Notes: a model not told the origin generated them from the sequence alone. A DNA stretch of 64,000 bases from Scandinavium goeteborgense (GCF_003935895.2 NZ_CP054058.1:1302001-1366000), one strand, 5' to 3'; counted from the stretch's first letter, positions 48,075 through 58,523 are shown. Numbers and translations are program-made.

Positions 48075-50360
48075 TTAGATTTTACATGCGCCGCTTTCGC
48101 AGCCATCGTCCTGAATGGACGGGGCCATGTCGTCCTGGGCATCTTCTGCGCCATCACGGGTGTTGTGATAGTACAGGGTTTTCACACCAAATTTATAGGC
48201 GGTGAGCAAGTCTTTGAGCAGTTGCTGCATCGGCACTTTGCCTGACGGGAAGCGCGTTGGGTCATAGTTGGTGTTGGAAGAAATCGACTGATCGATAAAC
48301 TTCTGCATGATCCCCACTAATTGCAGGTAACCGTCGTTGTTCGGCATTTCCCACAGCAGCTCATAGCTGTTCTGCAGTTTTTCGTAGTCTGGTACTACCT
48401 GGCGCAGGATCCCGTCTTTCGACGCTTTGATGCTGACGTGGCCGCGCGGCGGCTCAATGCCGTTGGTGGCGTTCGAGATCTGTGAAGAGGTCTCAGACGG
48501 CATCAGGGCAGACAGCGTGGAGTTACGCAGGCCGTGGGTTTTGATCGACTCACGCAGACCTTCCCAGTCGTAGTGCAGCGGCTCATTGACGATCGCATCC
48601 AGGTCTTTCTTGTAGGTGTCGATCGGCAGAATACCTTTCGCGTAAGTGGTTTCGTTAAACCACGGGCACGCGCCTTGCTCTTTCGCCAGTTCGTTGGACG
48701 CTTTCAGCAGGTAGTACTGAATAGCTTCGAACGTTTTGTGGGTCAGGTTGTTGCCGCTGCCGTCTGAGTAACGCATGCCGTTCTTCGCCAGGTAGTAAGC
48801 GAAGTTGATAACGCCGATACCCAGAGTACGACGGCCCATGGCACCACGTTTGGCTGCCAGAATTGGGTAGTCCTGATAATCGAGCAGGGCATCCAGCGCA
48901 CGAACCGCCAGGATGGCCAGCTCTTCCAGATCGTCCAGGCTGTCAATCGCGCCGAGGTTGAACGCAGACAGCGTACACAGGGCAATTTCACCGTTCTCGT
49001 CGTTCACATCGTTCATCGGTTTGGTCGGCAGGGCGATTTCCAGGCACAGGTTAGACTGACGCACTGGAGCAATAACCGGATCGAACGGGCTGTGGGTGTT
49101 GCAGTGGTCAACGTTCTGAATGTAGATGCGGCCGGTAGAAGCACGTTCCTGCATCACTAATGAGAACAGTTCAACCGCTTTGATGCGCTGCTTACGGATG
49201 CCGTCGTCTTTTTCGTATTTCACATACAGACGTTCAAACTCTTCCTGATTAGCGAAGAACGCATCGTACAGGCCTGGAACATCGGACGGGCTGAACAGGG
49301 TGATGTCTTCACCTTTCAGCAGACGGGTGTACATCAGTTTGTTGATCTGTACGCCGTAGTCCATGTGACGCACGCGGTTCGCTTCGGTTCCGCGGTTGTT
49401 TTTCAGCACCAGCAGGCTTTCAACTTCCAGGTGCCACATTGGGTAGAACAGCGTCGCCGCACCACCACGCACGCCGCCCTGAGAGCAGGACTTCACGGCG
49501 GTTTGGAAGTGCTTGTAGAACGGGATACAGCCGGTGTGGAACGCTTCACCGCCACGAATTGGGCTACCCAGCGCACGGATGCGACCGGCGTTGATACCGA
49601 TACCGGCACGCTGAGAAACGTATTTCACTATAGCGCTGGAGGTGGCGTTGATGGAGTCGAGGCTGTCGCCGCACTCGATCAGCACGCAAGAGCTGAACTG
49701 ACGCGTCGGGGTACGCACGCCGGACATGATTGGCGTCGGCAGTGAAATCTTGAAGGTGGAGACCGCGTCATAGAAACGCTTCACGTAGTCAAGACGGGTT
49801 TCACGCGGATAGTTCGAGAACAGGCACGCAGCAACCAGAATGTACAGGAACTGGGCGCTCTCATAGATTTCGCCCGTTACACGGTTCTGAACCAGGTATT
49901 TCCCTTCCAGCTGCTTTACGGCAGCGTAGGAGAAGTTCATGTCGCGCCAGTGGTCGATATAACCGTCCATCTGCTTGAACTCTTCTTCCGTGTAGTCTTC
50001 CAGCAGATGACTGTCGTATTTACCCAGCTCAACCATGTTGACGACATGGGAGTACAGCGCAGGCGGTTCAAACTGGCCGTAAGCTTTCTTACGCAGATGG
50101 AAAATCGCCAGGCGTGCAGCCAGATACTGATAATCAGGGGCATCGCGGGAAATCAGATCCGCGGCGGCTTTAATGATGGTCTCATGGATATCAGAAGTTT
50201 TGATGCCGTCATAAAACTGAATGTGCGAACGCAGTTCGACCTGTGAGACGGAGACGTTGTTGAGTCCTTCCGCAGCCCAGTCGATAACACGATGGATTTT
50301 ATCCAGATTGATGCGCTCGGTGCGACCGTCACGTTTTGTAACCAGCAGACTCTGATTCAT
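48075..50360 (-). CDS. nrdA: class Ia ribonucleotide reductase large subunit NrdA
   Basis: A 761-residue alpha subunit that reduces ribonucleoside diphosphates. The N-terminal ATP-cone (about 1-95, VTKRDGRTERINLDKIHRV) senses ATP/dATP. Active-site cysteines are in SSCVLIECGD (Cys225), SNLCLEIALP (Cys439) and IALCTLSAFN (Cys462). The C-terminal GCESGACKI carries the swinging Cys754/Cys759 pair, and TLYYHNTRDG holds radical-path tyrosines. The ATG at 50360 matches E. coli; an upstream in-frame ATG at 50396 is rejected. Regulation by NrdR and DnaA is supported by sites upstream. Confidence 0.97.
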   Translation of the reverse strand: MNQSLLVTKRDGRTERINLDKIHRVIDWAAEGLNNVSVSQVELRSHIQFYDGIKTSDIHETIIKAAADLISRDAPDYQYLAARLAIFHLRKKAYGQFEPPALYSHVVNMVELGKYDSHLLEDYTEEEFKQMDGYIDHWRDMNFSYAAVKQLEGKYLVQNRVTGEIYESAQFLYILVAACLFSNYPRETRLDYVKRFYDAVSTFKISLPTPIMSGVRTPTRQFSSCVLIECGDSLDSINATSSAIVKYVSQRAGIGINAGRIRALGSPIRGGEAFHTGCIPFYKHFQTAVKSCSQGGVRGGAATLFYPMWHLEVESLLVLKNNRGTEANRVRHMDYGVQINKLMYTRLLKGEDITLFSPSDVPGLYDAFFANQEEFERLYVKYEKDDGIRKQRIKAVELFSLVMQERASTGRIYIQNVDHCNTHSPFDPVIAPVRQSNLCLEIALPTKPMNDVNDENGEIALCTLSAFNLGAIDSLDDLEELAILAVRALDALLDYQDYPILAAKRGAMGRRTLGIGVINFAYYLAKNGMRYSDGSGNNLTHKTFEAIQYYLLKASNELAKEQGACPWFNETTYAKGILPIDTYKKDLDAIVNEPLHYDWEGLRESIKTHGLRNSTLSALMPSETSSQISNATNGIEPPRGHVSIKASKDGILRQVVPDYEKLQNSYELLWEMPNNDGYLQLVGIMQKFIDQSISSNTNYDPTRFPSGKVPMQQLLKDLLTAYKFGVKTLYYHNTRDGAEDAQDDMAPSIQDDGCESGACKI

Positions 50361-50437
50361 GTGAGTTGTACCTGTCCATAAGTTTATACATAGCACAAAA
50401 GCGTCACCGAACGGCTAGTGCGTCGGGTACGCTTTAA

Positions 50438-50485
50438 ACACTATATATAGGGGGGTTGTCTAAGTTTGATAACAAGATAGTGATA
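50438..50485 (-). promoter_or_regulatory. nrdA promoter with paired NrdR boxes
   Basis: On the minus strand the -35 is TTATCA (50467-50472) and the -10 is TATATA (50444-50449), with a 17-base spacer. Box 1, ACACTATATATAGGGG (50438-50453), covers the -10. Box 2, with core CAAGATAGTG (50470-50485, 8 of 10 core matches), covers the -35. Their centres are 32 bases apart, the spacing known for NrdR repression. Confidence 0.8.
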
Positions 50486-50523
50486 AAAACGCGAGGTTGC
50501 AAGTGCACAAAACGCAGCGGCTT

Positions 50524-50532
50524 TGTGGATAA
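50524..50532. promoter_or_regulatory. DnaA box upstream of nrdA
   Basis: TGTGGATAA is the exact complement of the strong DnaA box TTATCCACA. It lies about 55 bases upstream of the -35 of nrdA. DnaA control of nrdAB is established in E. coli. Confidence 0.75.
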
Positions 50533-51093
50533 CTTGGGTATGAAATGTTGCATGCCTGTCTAAGCCCCTGCCATGCAAGGCGGTTGATAAAGTCAATTCC
50601 TGATGAAAAATTTTCAGAAATTTGATCGACTGCCGCTTTCTTAAACGCTATCCAAAATCGTGATATTGATTGTGAGTTTTATGCTAAGGAAAAGCCGAAA
50701 ATGAGGGGTCATAGGTTGTGCTTATTTCGTGGTCTGAAAATCGTCCAAAGACCCCACAAGTGTGAGTAAATGTTAACCGCTTCGCTTGGCGCGCTTGTGA
50801 ACAGGTTATTGTACAAATGATCAGCAATCGGCTGGTGATGTATCAAAAAAGACATTCCGGCAAAAGAATATGCCCTTGTCAATCGCTGTTATTGGGTTAA
50901 GGAAAGTCTTAACTTACTTCGCTATTAACTTTGCTTAATAAATCCTGCGTAATAACGTGTTGAATAAATCTGATTGGATATATCTCTTTACACCTCGCCT
51001 GATCATTATGTTTAGAGGTTGATATGATTTGCCCATCATTTATTTACGTTCTCAGAGGGAGATGAGATCTAAACTTATTCCTCTGGGAACCTT
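50533..51093. other. nrdA-autotransporter divergent spacer
   Basis: About 560 AT-rich bases without a convincing gene between the nrdA control region and the YfaL-type gene. No clear promoter for the autotransporter could be assigned; the start codon follows an AGAGGGAGATGAG stretch about 30 bases upstream and a CTGGGAACCTT segment next to the ATG. Confidence 0.5.
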
Positions 51094-54000
51094 ATGCATT
51101 TCAGATACCATCCTCTTTTTATCGCACTCTCTCTCATTTTAAGTTCAGCGGCATTTGCCGACACCCCGGCATGTAGTGGTGAGACCATCAGCGAAAGCTG
51201 TAGTGCCGAGCGGCAAGTCTATACCGATACCACTGCGGCATTTACGGTAGCTGACAACGCCATCGTCTCTTATGAAAATTTGACCAACACGGCGAAAGCC
51301 AGTGGTGGGGCTATTTTCCTTTCTGGTGGCGCATCATTTACAATTAAACCTGAAAATGATTCCGGGATGGTTATCTTTGATGGGAATTACGTCACCGGCT
51401 CAAGTAATGGTGGAGCGATATACGCCAAAGAAAATTCCAGTATTAATATCACTAACGCCCAGTTTACGCATAATGACGCTGATAACTATGGCGGTGCTAT
51501 TTATATTAACGGTAAAAACGATCCGCTCAGTTTTGATCTGGCCATCGATAATGCCCTGTTTTTGGATAACGTGGCCAGCAACGGACGCGGCGGTGCGATT
51601 TATGCGTTAAATTCCAATGTGTCTATTTCGAATACGGTTTTCGACAGCAATCAGGCGAGGTCTTCTAACAGCAGCAATGGTGATGGCGGGGCGCTGGATA
51701 TCACCAGCAATACAGAAAACGGCTCCTTTAGCGGGGCGGCGGTACTGACGGACGTTGAGTTCAGCCATAACAGCGCAGATGGCTATGGCGGGGCGATTTA
51801 CACGTCCAGCGAAAACGATCCCTATCTGGTCAGCATTAACCTTGATGAAAACTACACCGAGAACAACGGGGTGATGGTTTATGAGGGAAATCAGGCGCTG
51901 GGGTATGGCGATTCCGCCTCCGCTGATGCCGGCGGTTTTATGTATGTTGGTCAAAGCGTGGTGACACTCAACGTCGCAGAAGATAAGAAAATGGTGATCG
52001 GTAACCTGAGCAATCCAGGTGACATCGATTCCATCGCCGGGACCGGGGCAATGATTAAAAAAGGCACGGGCGAAGTGGTGCTGAATGCGGATAACAACGG
52101 CTTCACCGGCGCCATGAATGTCGATGAAGGCACCCTGACGCTAGGACGGGATAATTCGTTGATGAACGTCGGCCAGACGCAGTGTGAGAGCGATTCGCAA
52201 AACTGCTTCGGGCTGTTTGTGGGTGACCTCAGTCAGCCGGATACCGCTGCTGTACTGAACGTCGGCGGCACACAGCAGACCTTTGATAACGCCCTGACCG
52301 GGTATGCCAACGGGACGCTGAATATTGATGCGGGCGGAAACGTTACGGTAAACAGCGGCCGTTTCGCGGGCACTCTCCAGGGCGCGGGCGATTTTACCGT
52401 GGCCGAAAACGGCAGCTATAACCTCGTGGGTGCCGACTCCATGGCCTTAACCGGCGACATCATCGTCGAGGATAACGCGTTGTTAAGCCTGTCCGGCGAT
52501 GAGGCTGATTTGCAGGCTCTGGAAAACGATCCGCAGTCGATTGTGCTGAATGGCGGGGTGCTGGATTTGTCTGACATGGCGAGCGGTCAAGCAGAAGACG
52601 CTCAACAGGTGCTGGCGATTTCAGGCGAGGGCGGCACGGTGATTGGCAATGACGATGCGGCCCATTTGACCGGCGGGTCAGACATTCATGTGGGTGGCGG
52701 CACCGGTGAAACCGAAAAAAATGGCGTCTATGTGGTGGTGGATGCGGGCAGCAACAGCGTGACGCTCGCGGACAACAACGCCTATCTGGGCGATACGCAA
52801 ATTGCCTCCGGCACCTTGCAGGTCAGTAATAACTCACAGTTGGGCGACGTAGGGTATAACCGGGCGGTTATTTTTACCGACCCGACGCAGGCCAGCACGC
52901 TGAATGTGACTGACGATGTGGATACCCGCACGGCGGAAAGCGGCCATGCCCGTGACCTTGAAATGCGCGCGGATGGGGAAGTTAACGTCGACGAGGGCGT
53001 CACGTCCCAGTGGGGTGGCTTAATGGCTGATTCAACGGGTCAGGCGGGTGACGTCAACAGTACGTTCAGCAAAACCGGCGCTGGCACCCTGGAACTGACT
53101 GCCAGCGGGTCAGGCCATTCAGCCGTGCGGGTCGAGCAGGGCACTTTAAAAGGTGGCGCGGTCGATATCTTCCCCTACGCGTCCTCATTGTGGGTAGGTG
53201 AAGAAGGCACCTTCGAAACCGGCGCCGATCAGCATATCCAGTCGATAGACACCGCCTCTCAGGGCAATATCGTGATCAGCGAGGATACCTCGCTGACGCT
53301 AACTCAGCAGGATACCCAGCAGGTGCTTGATGCGGCGCTGTTCAGTGGTTCGGGTACGTTGGTCAACCAGACTGCGGGCCTGACGCTGACCGGCACCCTG
53401 AATACCAATCTGGCGACCGACAGCGAAACCAATCTCGCGGGCGTGACGGTGAATGGCGATGTGTCCAACAGCACGGGAAGTATCAGCCTGGCGAATGGCC
53501 ATGCGGGCGATACGTTGACCATTAACGGCGATTACACCGGAGGTGGGTCGCTGATGATCGACACTGAATTCAATGGTGACGATTCTGCTACCGACCAGCT
53601 GGTGTTGAATGGCAATACATCGGGGACGACATCGGTGCAGTTCAATCCAATAAGTGGCATTGGGCAGCCGACGCAAACGGGCATTAAAGTGGTGGATTTC
53701 GTGGCCAATCCTGGGCAGTTCCATAACGATGCGCAGTTCACGATGGCGGGTGGCGACTATCTGAATATGGGCGCTTACGACTACGCGCTGGTGAAGGATG
53801 ACCAGGACTGGTATCTGCGTTCTGAAGTCGTAGAACCGACGCCGGAGCCTGTTCCAGATTCTGACCTGCCGATGCCTGTTCCTGATCCCGATCAGCCGAC
53901 GCCAGAACCGGTTCCTGCGCCTTCACCTGCGGATGAACCGTCAGCCCCGGTACTCAACCCCAAAACGGGCGGCTATTTCAACAACCTCCACAGCAATAAT

Positions 54001-54864
54001 GACGCCTTCGTGATGCGCTTAAGCGACCATGCCAATGGGCAAAACTCGAAGCTGCATCTGCGCGTAGAAGCGAACCAAACGACTTCAACGTTTGCCGATC
54101 AGCTTAGTCAACGTGAAGACCGAAGCCTCGTGCAGCTCAGCGGTACGCTGATGGACTTTGACGCCGGAAACGACGGGGAGTGGTCATTGGGGGCGGTGGC
54201 AGGTTACAGCGATAACAGTGGCGACAGCCATTCCAGCCTGACCGGGCGTAAGGCTGACAATGACAGTCAGGGCTACGGCGTGGGGCTGACCTCCACCTGG
54301 TATCAGCACGGGGCGGGTAACAGTGGCGTGTATCTGGACAGTTGGGCGCAATATGTCTGGTTCGATAACCACGTCGGCGAAAGGGAAAGTGGTGACGACA
54401 ACTACCGCGCGTCGGGTTTACTGGCGTCCATCGAGGTGGGCTACAACTGGCAGGCCATGGCATCAGACAGCGTTCGCTGGGATATTCAGCCCCAGGTTCA
54501 AGTGGTTTATCAGGGCGTGAAACAGCAGACGTTCAGCGCGGCCAACCATTCCACCGTTGAACAGGAATCGCCGCACAATATTCAGAGTCGGGTGGGGTTA
54601 CACAATCAGCTGACGTTCGGCAAAACCACTCAAATTTCACCGTTTGTTGACCTGAACTATCTTCACAACAGTGAAGAAGCCAGCATGAGCATTGATGGCG
54701 TGAATTTTAGCGATAACACAGCTAAAAACGTGGCGGAAGTCAGCGTGGGCGTGAAAGGACAACTGAGTAAAAACGCCAGCCTGTGGGGGAAATTTACCGG
54801 GCAGAAAGGATCGGATGATTACCAACAGATGGCGGGCAGCGTGGGCTTTAGCCTCAGTTGGTAA
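51094..54864 (+). CDS. yfaL: YfaL-type autotransporter adhesin with Pmp-like repeats
   Basis: A 1256-residue type V secreted protein. A signal peptide of about 22 residues ends ILSSAAFA. The passenger (about 24-910) begins with alternating GGAI/GGAL and FxxN tetrapeptides (residues 71-236), like chlamydial Pmp proteins, then long beta-helix-type repeats (GTGEVVLNADNNGFTGAMNV, GAGTLELTASGSGHSAV). A Pro-Glu-Asp linker lies at about 912-950 (EPTPEPVP and PDPDQPTPEPVPAP). The last 270 or so residues form the beta-barrel translocator ending VGFSLSW. It is homologous throughout to E. coli YfaL (1250 residues) at the same locus but clearly divergent. Surface adhesion is the likely role (inference). 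Confidence 0.93.
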   Translation: MHFRYHPLFIALSLILSSAAFADTPACSGETISESCSAERQVYTDTTAAFTVADNAIVSYENLTNTAKASGGAIFLSGGASFTIKPENDSGMVIFDGNYVTGSSNGGAIYAKENSSINITNAQFTHNDADNYGGAIYINGKNDPLSFDLAIDNALFLDNVASNGRGGAIYALNSNVSISNTVFDSNQARSSNSSNGDGGALDITSNTENGSFSGAAVLTDVEFSHNSADGYGGAIYTSSENDPYLVSINLDENYTENNGVMVYEGNQALGYGDSASADAGGFMYVGQSVVTLNVAEDKKMVIGNLSNPGDIDSIAGTGAMIKKGTGEVVLNADNNGFTGAMNVDEGTLTLGRDNSLMNVGQTQCESDSQNCFGLFVGDLSQPDTAAVLNVGGTQQTFDNALTGYANGTLNIDAGGNVTVNSGRFAGTLQGAGDFTVAENGSYNLVGADSMALTGDIIVEDNALLSLSGDEADLQALENDPQSIVLNGGVLDLSDMASGQAEDAQQVLAISGEGGTVIGNDDAAHLTGGSDIHVGGGTGETEKNGVYVVVDAGSNSVTLADNNAYLGDTQIASGTLQVSNNSQLGDVGYNRAVIFTDPTQASTLNVTDDVDTRTAESGHARDLEMRADGEVNVDEGVTSQWGGLMADSTGQAGDVNSTFSKTGAGTLELTASGSGHSAVRVEQGTLKGGAVDIFPYASSLWVGEEGTFETGADQHIQSIDTASQGNIVISEDTSLTLTQQDTQQVLDAALFSGSGTLVNQTAGLTLTGTLNTNLATDSETNLAGVTVNGDVSNSTGSISLANGHAGDTLTINGDYTGGGSLMIDTEFNGDDSATDQLVLNGNTSGTTSVQFNPISGIGQPTQTGIKVVDFVANPGQFHNDAQFTMAGGDYLNMGAYDYALVKDDQDWYLRSEVVEPTPEPVPDSDLPMPVPDPDQPTPEPVPAPSPADEPSAPVLNPKTGGYFNNLHSNNDAFVMRLSDHANGQNSKLHLRVEANQTTSTFADQLSQREDRSLVQLSGTLMDFDAGNDGEWSLGAVAGYSDNSGDSHSSLTGRKADNDSQGYGVGLTSTWYQHGAGNSGVYLDSWAQYVWFDNHVGERESGDDNYRASGLLASIEVGYNWQAMASDSVRWDIQPQVQVVYQGVKQQTFSAANHSTVEQESPHNIQSRVGLHNQLTFGKTTQISPFVDLNYLHNSEEASMSIDGVNFSDNTAKNVAEVSVGVKGQLSKNASLWGKFTGQKGSDDYQQMAGSVGFSLSW

Positions 54865-54870
54865 ACCAAA

Positions 54871-54893
54871 CCCCTGCCGTATGTGGGCAGGGG
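54871..54893. terminator. hairpin between yfaL and ubiG
   Basis: CCCCTGCC (54871-54878), 7-base loop, GGCAGGGG (54886-54893): a perfect 8-bp stem between convergent genes. On the minus strand it is followed by TTTGG, so it fits best as the ubiG terminator, although it may serve both. Confidence 0.65.
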
Positions 54894-54902
54894 ATAGACA
54901 AC

Positions 54903-55634
54903 TTATTCGTCTGAAACAGGCGCGGTGGTGTGCAGCATATAGTTCACATCCACACCGGGGCCGAGTTTGAAATGGTTGGTTATCGGGTTGTAATGCAGCC
55001 CGGTAATATGGCGTTCTTGCAGACCGGATTGATCAACCCAGGTGAGCAATTCCGCAGGTTTGATGAACTTCTTCACGTCGTGCGTGCCTTTTGGCACCAT
55101 GTTTAAGACGTATTCCGCACCTACGACGGCCATCAGCCACGCTTTGCCGTTGCGGTTGATGGTGGAGAAAAAGACCTGACCGCCGGGTTTTACCAGCTTC
55201 GCGCAGGCATTCACCACTGACTGCGGGTCCGGAACGTGCTCGAGCATCTCCATGCAGGTCACAACGTCGTACTGCTGCGCGTGTTTCGCCGCGTGGTCTT
55301 CCACGGTTTCCTGAACGTAATCCACCTGAATGCCGGTTTCCAGCGCATGCAAACGCGCGACCTGCAACGGTTCAAAGCCCATATCCAGCCCGGTAACGGT
55401 GGCCCCTTCACGCGCCATGCTTTCGGCGAGGATCCCGCCACCGCAGCCAACGTCCAGCACTTTCTTGCCAAACAACCCGCCTGAACGGTTGCTGATGTAG
55501 CCCAGACGCAGCGGATTGATACGATGCAGTGGTTTAAATTCCCCTTCCAGGTCCCACCAGCGTGAGGCGACGGCTTCGAATTTCGCAATTTCGTCGTGAT
55601 CGACGTTAGCCACCGGCTGTTTTTCGGCATTCAT
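54903..55634 (-). CDS. ubiG: ubiquinone biosynthesis O-methyltransferase UbiG
   Basis: A 243-residue SAM-dependent methyltransferase doing both O-methylations of ubiquinone synthesis. Motif I is [26 protein letters not shown], post-[15 protein letters not shown], motif [18 protein letters not shown] and motif [19 protein letters not shown]. The ATG giving MNAEKQPV matches E. coli; GGAG is present but about 11 bases upstream. The frame is open further to 55730 without a better start. It is divergent from gyrA. Confidence 0.95.
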   Translation of the reverse strand: MNAEKQPVANVDHDEIAKFEAVASRWWDLEGEFKPLHRINPLRLGYISNRSGGLFGKKVLDVGCGGGILAESMAREGATVTGLDMGFEPLQVARLHALETGIQVDYVQETVEDHAAKHAQQYDVVTCMEMLEHVPDPQSVVNACAKLVKPGGQVFFSTINRNGKAWLMAVVGAEYVLNMVPKGTHDVKKFIKPAELLTWVDQSGLQERHITGLHYNPITNHFKLGPGVDVNYMLHTTAPVSDE

Positions 55635-55717
55635 GGGTGCATTGACTCCTTTTCTTATCAGGTCTGTGAGTATATCAGCACCCCGGCGCGAATAAAGCGC
55701 CGTGCTGGTACATAGGT

Positions 55718-55747
55718 TTACCTCAATCACGTCGGCTGTGTTATAAT
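55718..55747 (+). promoter_or_regulatory. gyrA promoter
   Basis: A perfect -10 TATAAT is at 55742-55747, preceded at 18 bases by the weak -35 TTACCT (55718-55723). The expected start lies in the TTGCGACC segment about 40 bases before the ATG. The GC-free -10 with a poor -35 is like the supercoiling-sensitive gyrA promoter of E. coli. Confidence 0.7.
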
Positions 55748-55791
55748 TTGCGACCTTTGAATCCGGGAAACAGTAGAGGGATAGCGGTTAG

Positions 55792-58458
55792 ATGAGCGAC
55801 CTTGCGAGAGAAATTACACCGGTCAACATTGAGGAAGAGCTTAAGCGCTCCTATCTGGATTACGCGATGTCCGTTATTGTCGGCCGCGCACTGCCAGATG
55901 TCCGAGATGGACTCAAGCCGGTACACCGTCGCGTACTTTACGCCATGAATGTATTGGGCAACGACTGGAATAAAGCCTACAAAAAATCTGCCCGCGTCGT
56001 GGGTGACGTCATCGGTAAATACCACCCTCATGGTGATACCGCTGTTTACGACACCATCGTCCGTATGGCGCAACCATTCTCCCTGCGTTACATGCTGGTC
56101 GACGGCCAAGGTAACTTCGGTTCAGTAGACGGCGACTCCGCCGCAGCGATGCGTTATACGGAAATCCGTATGTCGAAAATCGCCCATGAACTGATGGCTG
56201 ACCTGGAAAAAGACACCGTTGATTTCGTCGATAACTACGACGGCACCGAACGTATTCCAGATGTTATGCCAACCAAGATCCCGAACCTGTTAGTTAACGG
56301 TTCGTCCGGTATCGCGGTGGGTATGGCAACGAACATTCCGCCACATAACATTACCGAAGTCATTAACGGCTGCCTGGCTTACATTGAAGATGAAGACATC
56401 ACCGTCGAAGGACTGATGGAACACATCCCAGGGCCTGACTTCCCGACCGCAGCTATCATCAACGGCCGTCGCGGCATTGAAGAAGCCTATCGTACCGGTC
56501 GCGGTAAAATTTATATTCGCGCCCGTGCGGAAGTCGAAGCTGACGCTAAAACTGGCCGTGAAACCATCATCGTGCACGAGATTCCTTATCAGGTGAACAA
56601 AGCTCGCCTGATCGAGAAAATCGCCGAGCTGGTGAAAGACAAACGCGTGGAAGGTATCAGCGCGCTGCGTGACGAGTCTGATAAAGACGGTATGCGCATC
56701 GTGATTGAAATCAAACGTGACGCGGTGGGTGAAGTGGTTCTGAACAACCTCTACTCCCAGACTCAGCTGCAGACCTCTTTCGGTATCAACATGGTTGCTC
56801 TGCACCATGGTCAGCCGAAGATCATGAACCTGAAAGACATCCTTTCTGCGTTCGTGCGTCACCGCCGCGAAGTCGTCACCCGTCGTACCATCTTCGAACT
56901 GCGTAAAGCACGTGACCGTGCGCACATCCTTGAAGCACTGGCTATCGCGCTGGCAAACATCGAACCGATCATTGAAATGATCCGTCGTGCGCCAACGCCT
57001 GCGGAAGCGAAAGCTGCGCTGATTGCACAGCCTTGGGCGCTGGGCAACGTTTCTGCGATGCTGGAACGTGCGGGCGATGACGCTGCGCGTCCGGAGTGGC
57101 TCGAGCCGCAGTTCGGTATTCATGACGGTAAGTATTTCCTGACTGAGCAGCAGGCTCAGGCGATTCTGGATCTGCGTCTGCAGAAACTGACCGGCCTTGA
57201 GCACGAAAAACTGCTCGACGAGTACAAAGAGCTGCTGGAACAGATCGCGGAACTGCTGCACATTCTGGGCAGCGCTGACCGTCTGATGGAAGTGATTCGT
57301 GAAGAACTGGAACTCGTTCGCGAGCAGTTCGGCGACCAGCGTCGCACCGAAATTACCGCCAATACCGCAGACATCAACATCGAAGACCTGATCAACCAGG
57401 AAGACGTTGTTGTAACCCTGTCTCACCAGGGCTACGTGAAATATCAGCCGCTGACCGATTACGAAGCTCAGCGCCGCGGTGGCAAAGGTAAATCAGCCGC
57501 CCGTATTAAAGAAGAAGACTTTATCGACCGCCTGCTGGTGGCCAACACCCATGACACCATTCTGCTGTTCTCCAGCCGTGGTCGTCTGTACTGGATGAAG
57601 GTTTATCAGCTGCCAGAAGCGAGCCGTGGCGCGCGTGGACGTCCAATCGTCAACCTGCTGCCGCTGGAAGCGAACGAACGTATCACCGCCATTCTGCCGG
57701 TGCGTGAATACGAAGAGGGCGTTAACGTCTTCATGGCGACCGCTAGCGGTACCGTGAAGAAAACGGCGCTGACCGAGTTCAGCCGTCCACGTTCTGCCGG
57801 TATTATCGCGGTGAACCTGAAAGAAGACGATGAGCTGATCGGCGTTGACCTGACCAACGGTAACGATGAAGCGATGCTGTTCTCTGCCGCCGGTAAAGTG
57901 GTGCGCTTTAAAGAGGGTGCAGTGCGTGCCATGGGCCGTACGGCGACCGGTGTTCGCGGGATCAAACTGGCCGGTGAAGACAAAGTCGTGTCGCTGATTA
58001 TCCCACGCGGTGAAGGCGCGGTTCTGACCGTGACCCAGAACGGCTACGGTAAGCGTACTTCTGAAACCGAATACCCAACCAAATCTCGCGGCACGCAGGG
58101 CGTTATCTCGATCAAAGTGACCGAGCGTAATGGTTCTGTGGTCGGCGCAGTACAGGTTGTGGATAGCGACCAGATCATGATGATCACCGATGCCGGTACG
58201 CTGGTGCGTACACGCGTTTCGGAAGTCAGCGTGGTAGGCCGTAACACCCAGGGCGTTATCCTCATCCGTACCGCGGAAGATGAAAACGTGGTGGGTCTGC
58301 AGCGTGTTGCTGAACCGGTTGACGAAGAAGAGCTCGACGCTATCGACGGCACCGTTGCCGAAGGTGACGACGAGATCGCTCCGGAAGCGGAATCAGACGA
58401 CGATGTAGCCGATGATGCAGATGATGCAGATGAAGCTGCTGATGACGCAGACGAGTAA
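55792..58458 (+). CDS. gyrA: DNA gyrase subunit A
   Basis: The 888-residue breakage-reunion subunit of DNA gyrase. Catalytic Tyr122 is in AMRYTEIRM. The quinolone-determining region reads [15 protein letters not shown], with Thr at 83 and Asp at 87; E. coli has Ser83, but Thr83 is the natural residue in several enterobacteria. The GyrA box QRRGGKG that starts the DNA-wrapping C-terminal domain is present. The acidic tail is repetitive ([15 protein letters not shown]) and makes the protein 13 residues longer than E. coli GyrA (875). Its single promoter and strong terminator suggest a single-gene transcript. Confidence 0.97.
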   Translation: MSDLAREITPVNIEEELKRSYLDYAMSVIVGRALPDVRDGLKPVHRRVLYAMNVLGNDWNKAYKKSARVVGDVIGKYHPHGDTAVYDTIVRMAQPFSLRYMLVDGQGNFGSVDGDSAAAMRYTEIRMSKIAHELMADLEKDTVDFVDNYDGTERIPDVMPTKIPNLLVNGSSGIAVGMATNIPPHNITEVINGCLAYIEDEDITVEGLMEHIPGPDFPTAAIINGRRGIEEAYRTGRGKIYIRARAEVEADAKTGRETIIVHEIPYQVNKARLIEKIAELVKDKRVEGISALRDESDKDGMRIVIEIKRDAVGEVVLNNLYSQTQLQTSFGINMVALHHGQPKIMNLKDILSAFVRHRREVVTRRTIFELRKARDRAHILEALAIALANIEPIIEMIRRAPTPAEAKAALIAQPWALGNVSAMLERAGDDAARPEWLEPQFGIHDGKYFLTEQQAQAILDLRLQKLTGLEHEKLLDEYKELLEQIAELLHILGSADRLMEVIREELELVREQFGDQRRTEITANTADINIEDLINQEDVVVTLSHQGYVKYQPLTDYEAQRRGGKGKSAARIKEEDFIDRLLVANTHDTILLFSSRGRLYWMKVYQLPEASRGARGRPIVNLLPLEANERITAILPVREYEEGVNVFMATASGTVKKTALTEFSRPRSAGIIAVNLKEDDELIGVDLTNGNDEAMLFSAAGKVVRFKEGAVRAMGRTATGVRGIKLAGEDKVVSLIIPRGEGAVLTVTQNGYGKRTSETEYPTKSRGTQGVISIKVTERNGSVVGAVQVVDSDQIMMITDAGTLVRTRVSEVSVVGRNTQGVILIRTAEDENVVGLQRVAEPVDEEELDAIDGTVAEGDDEIAPEAESDDDVADDADDADEAADDADE

Positions 58459-58487
58459 TCGTCTGAAATAATCGCCTGAAGTTATCG

Positions 58488-58523
58488 TGAAAAGGGCCAG
58501 TGAAAACTGGCCCTTTTTCTTTG
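58488..58523 (+). terminator. gyrA terminator
   Basis: AAAAGGGCCAG, loop TGAAAA, CTGGCCCTTTTTCTTT: an 11-bp perfect stem with a T run, 30 bases after the gyrA stop. Confidence 0.95.

Noticed and set aside
56026..56055. GyrA Thr83 as a quinolone-resistance mutation
   Set aside because: Thr83 is the wild-type residue in several enterobacterial species, and Asp87 is unchanged, so resistance cannot be inferred.
56290..57426. 378-residue open frame antisense to gyrA
   Set aside because: A shadow of gyrA; no start signal or similarity seen.
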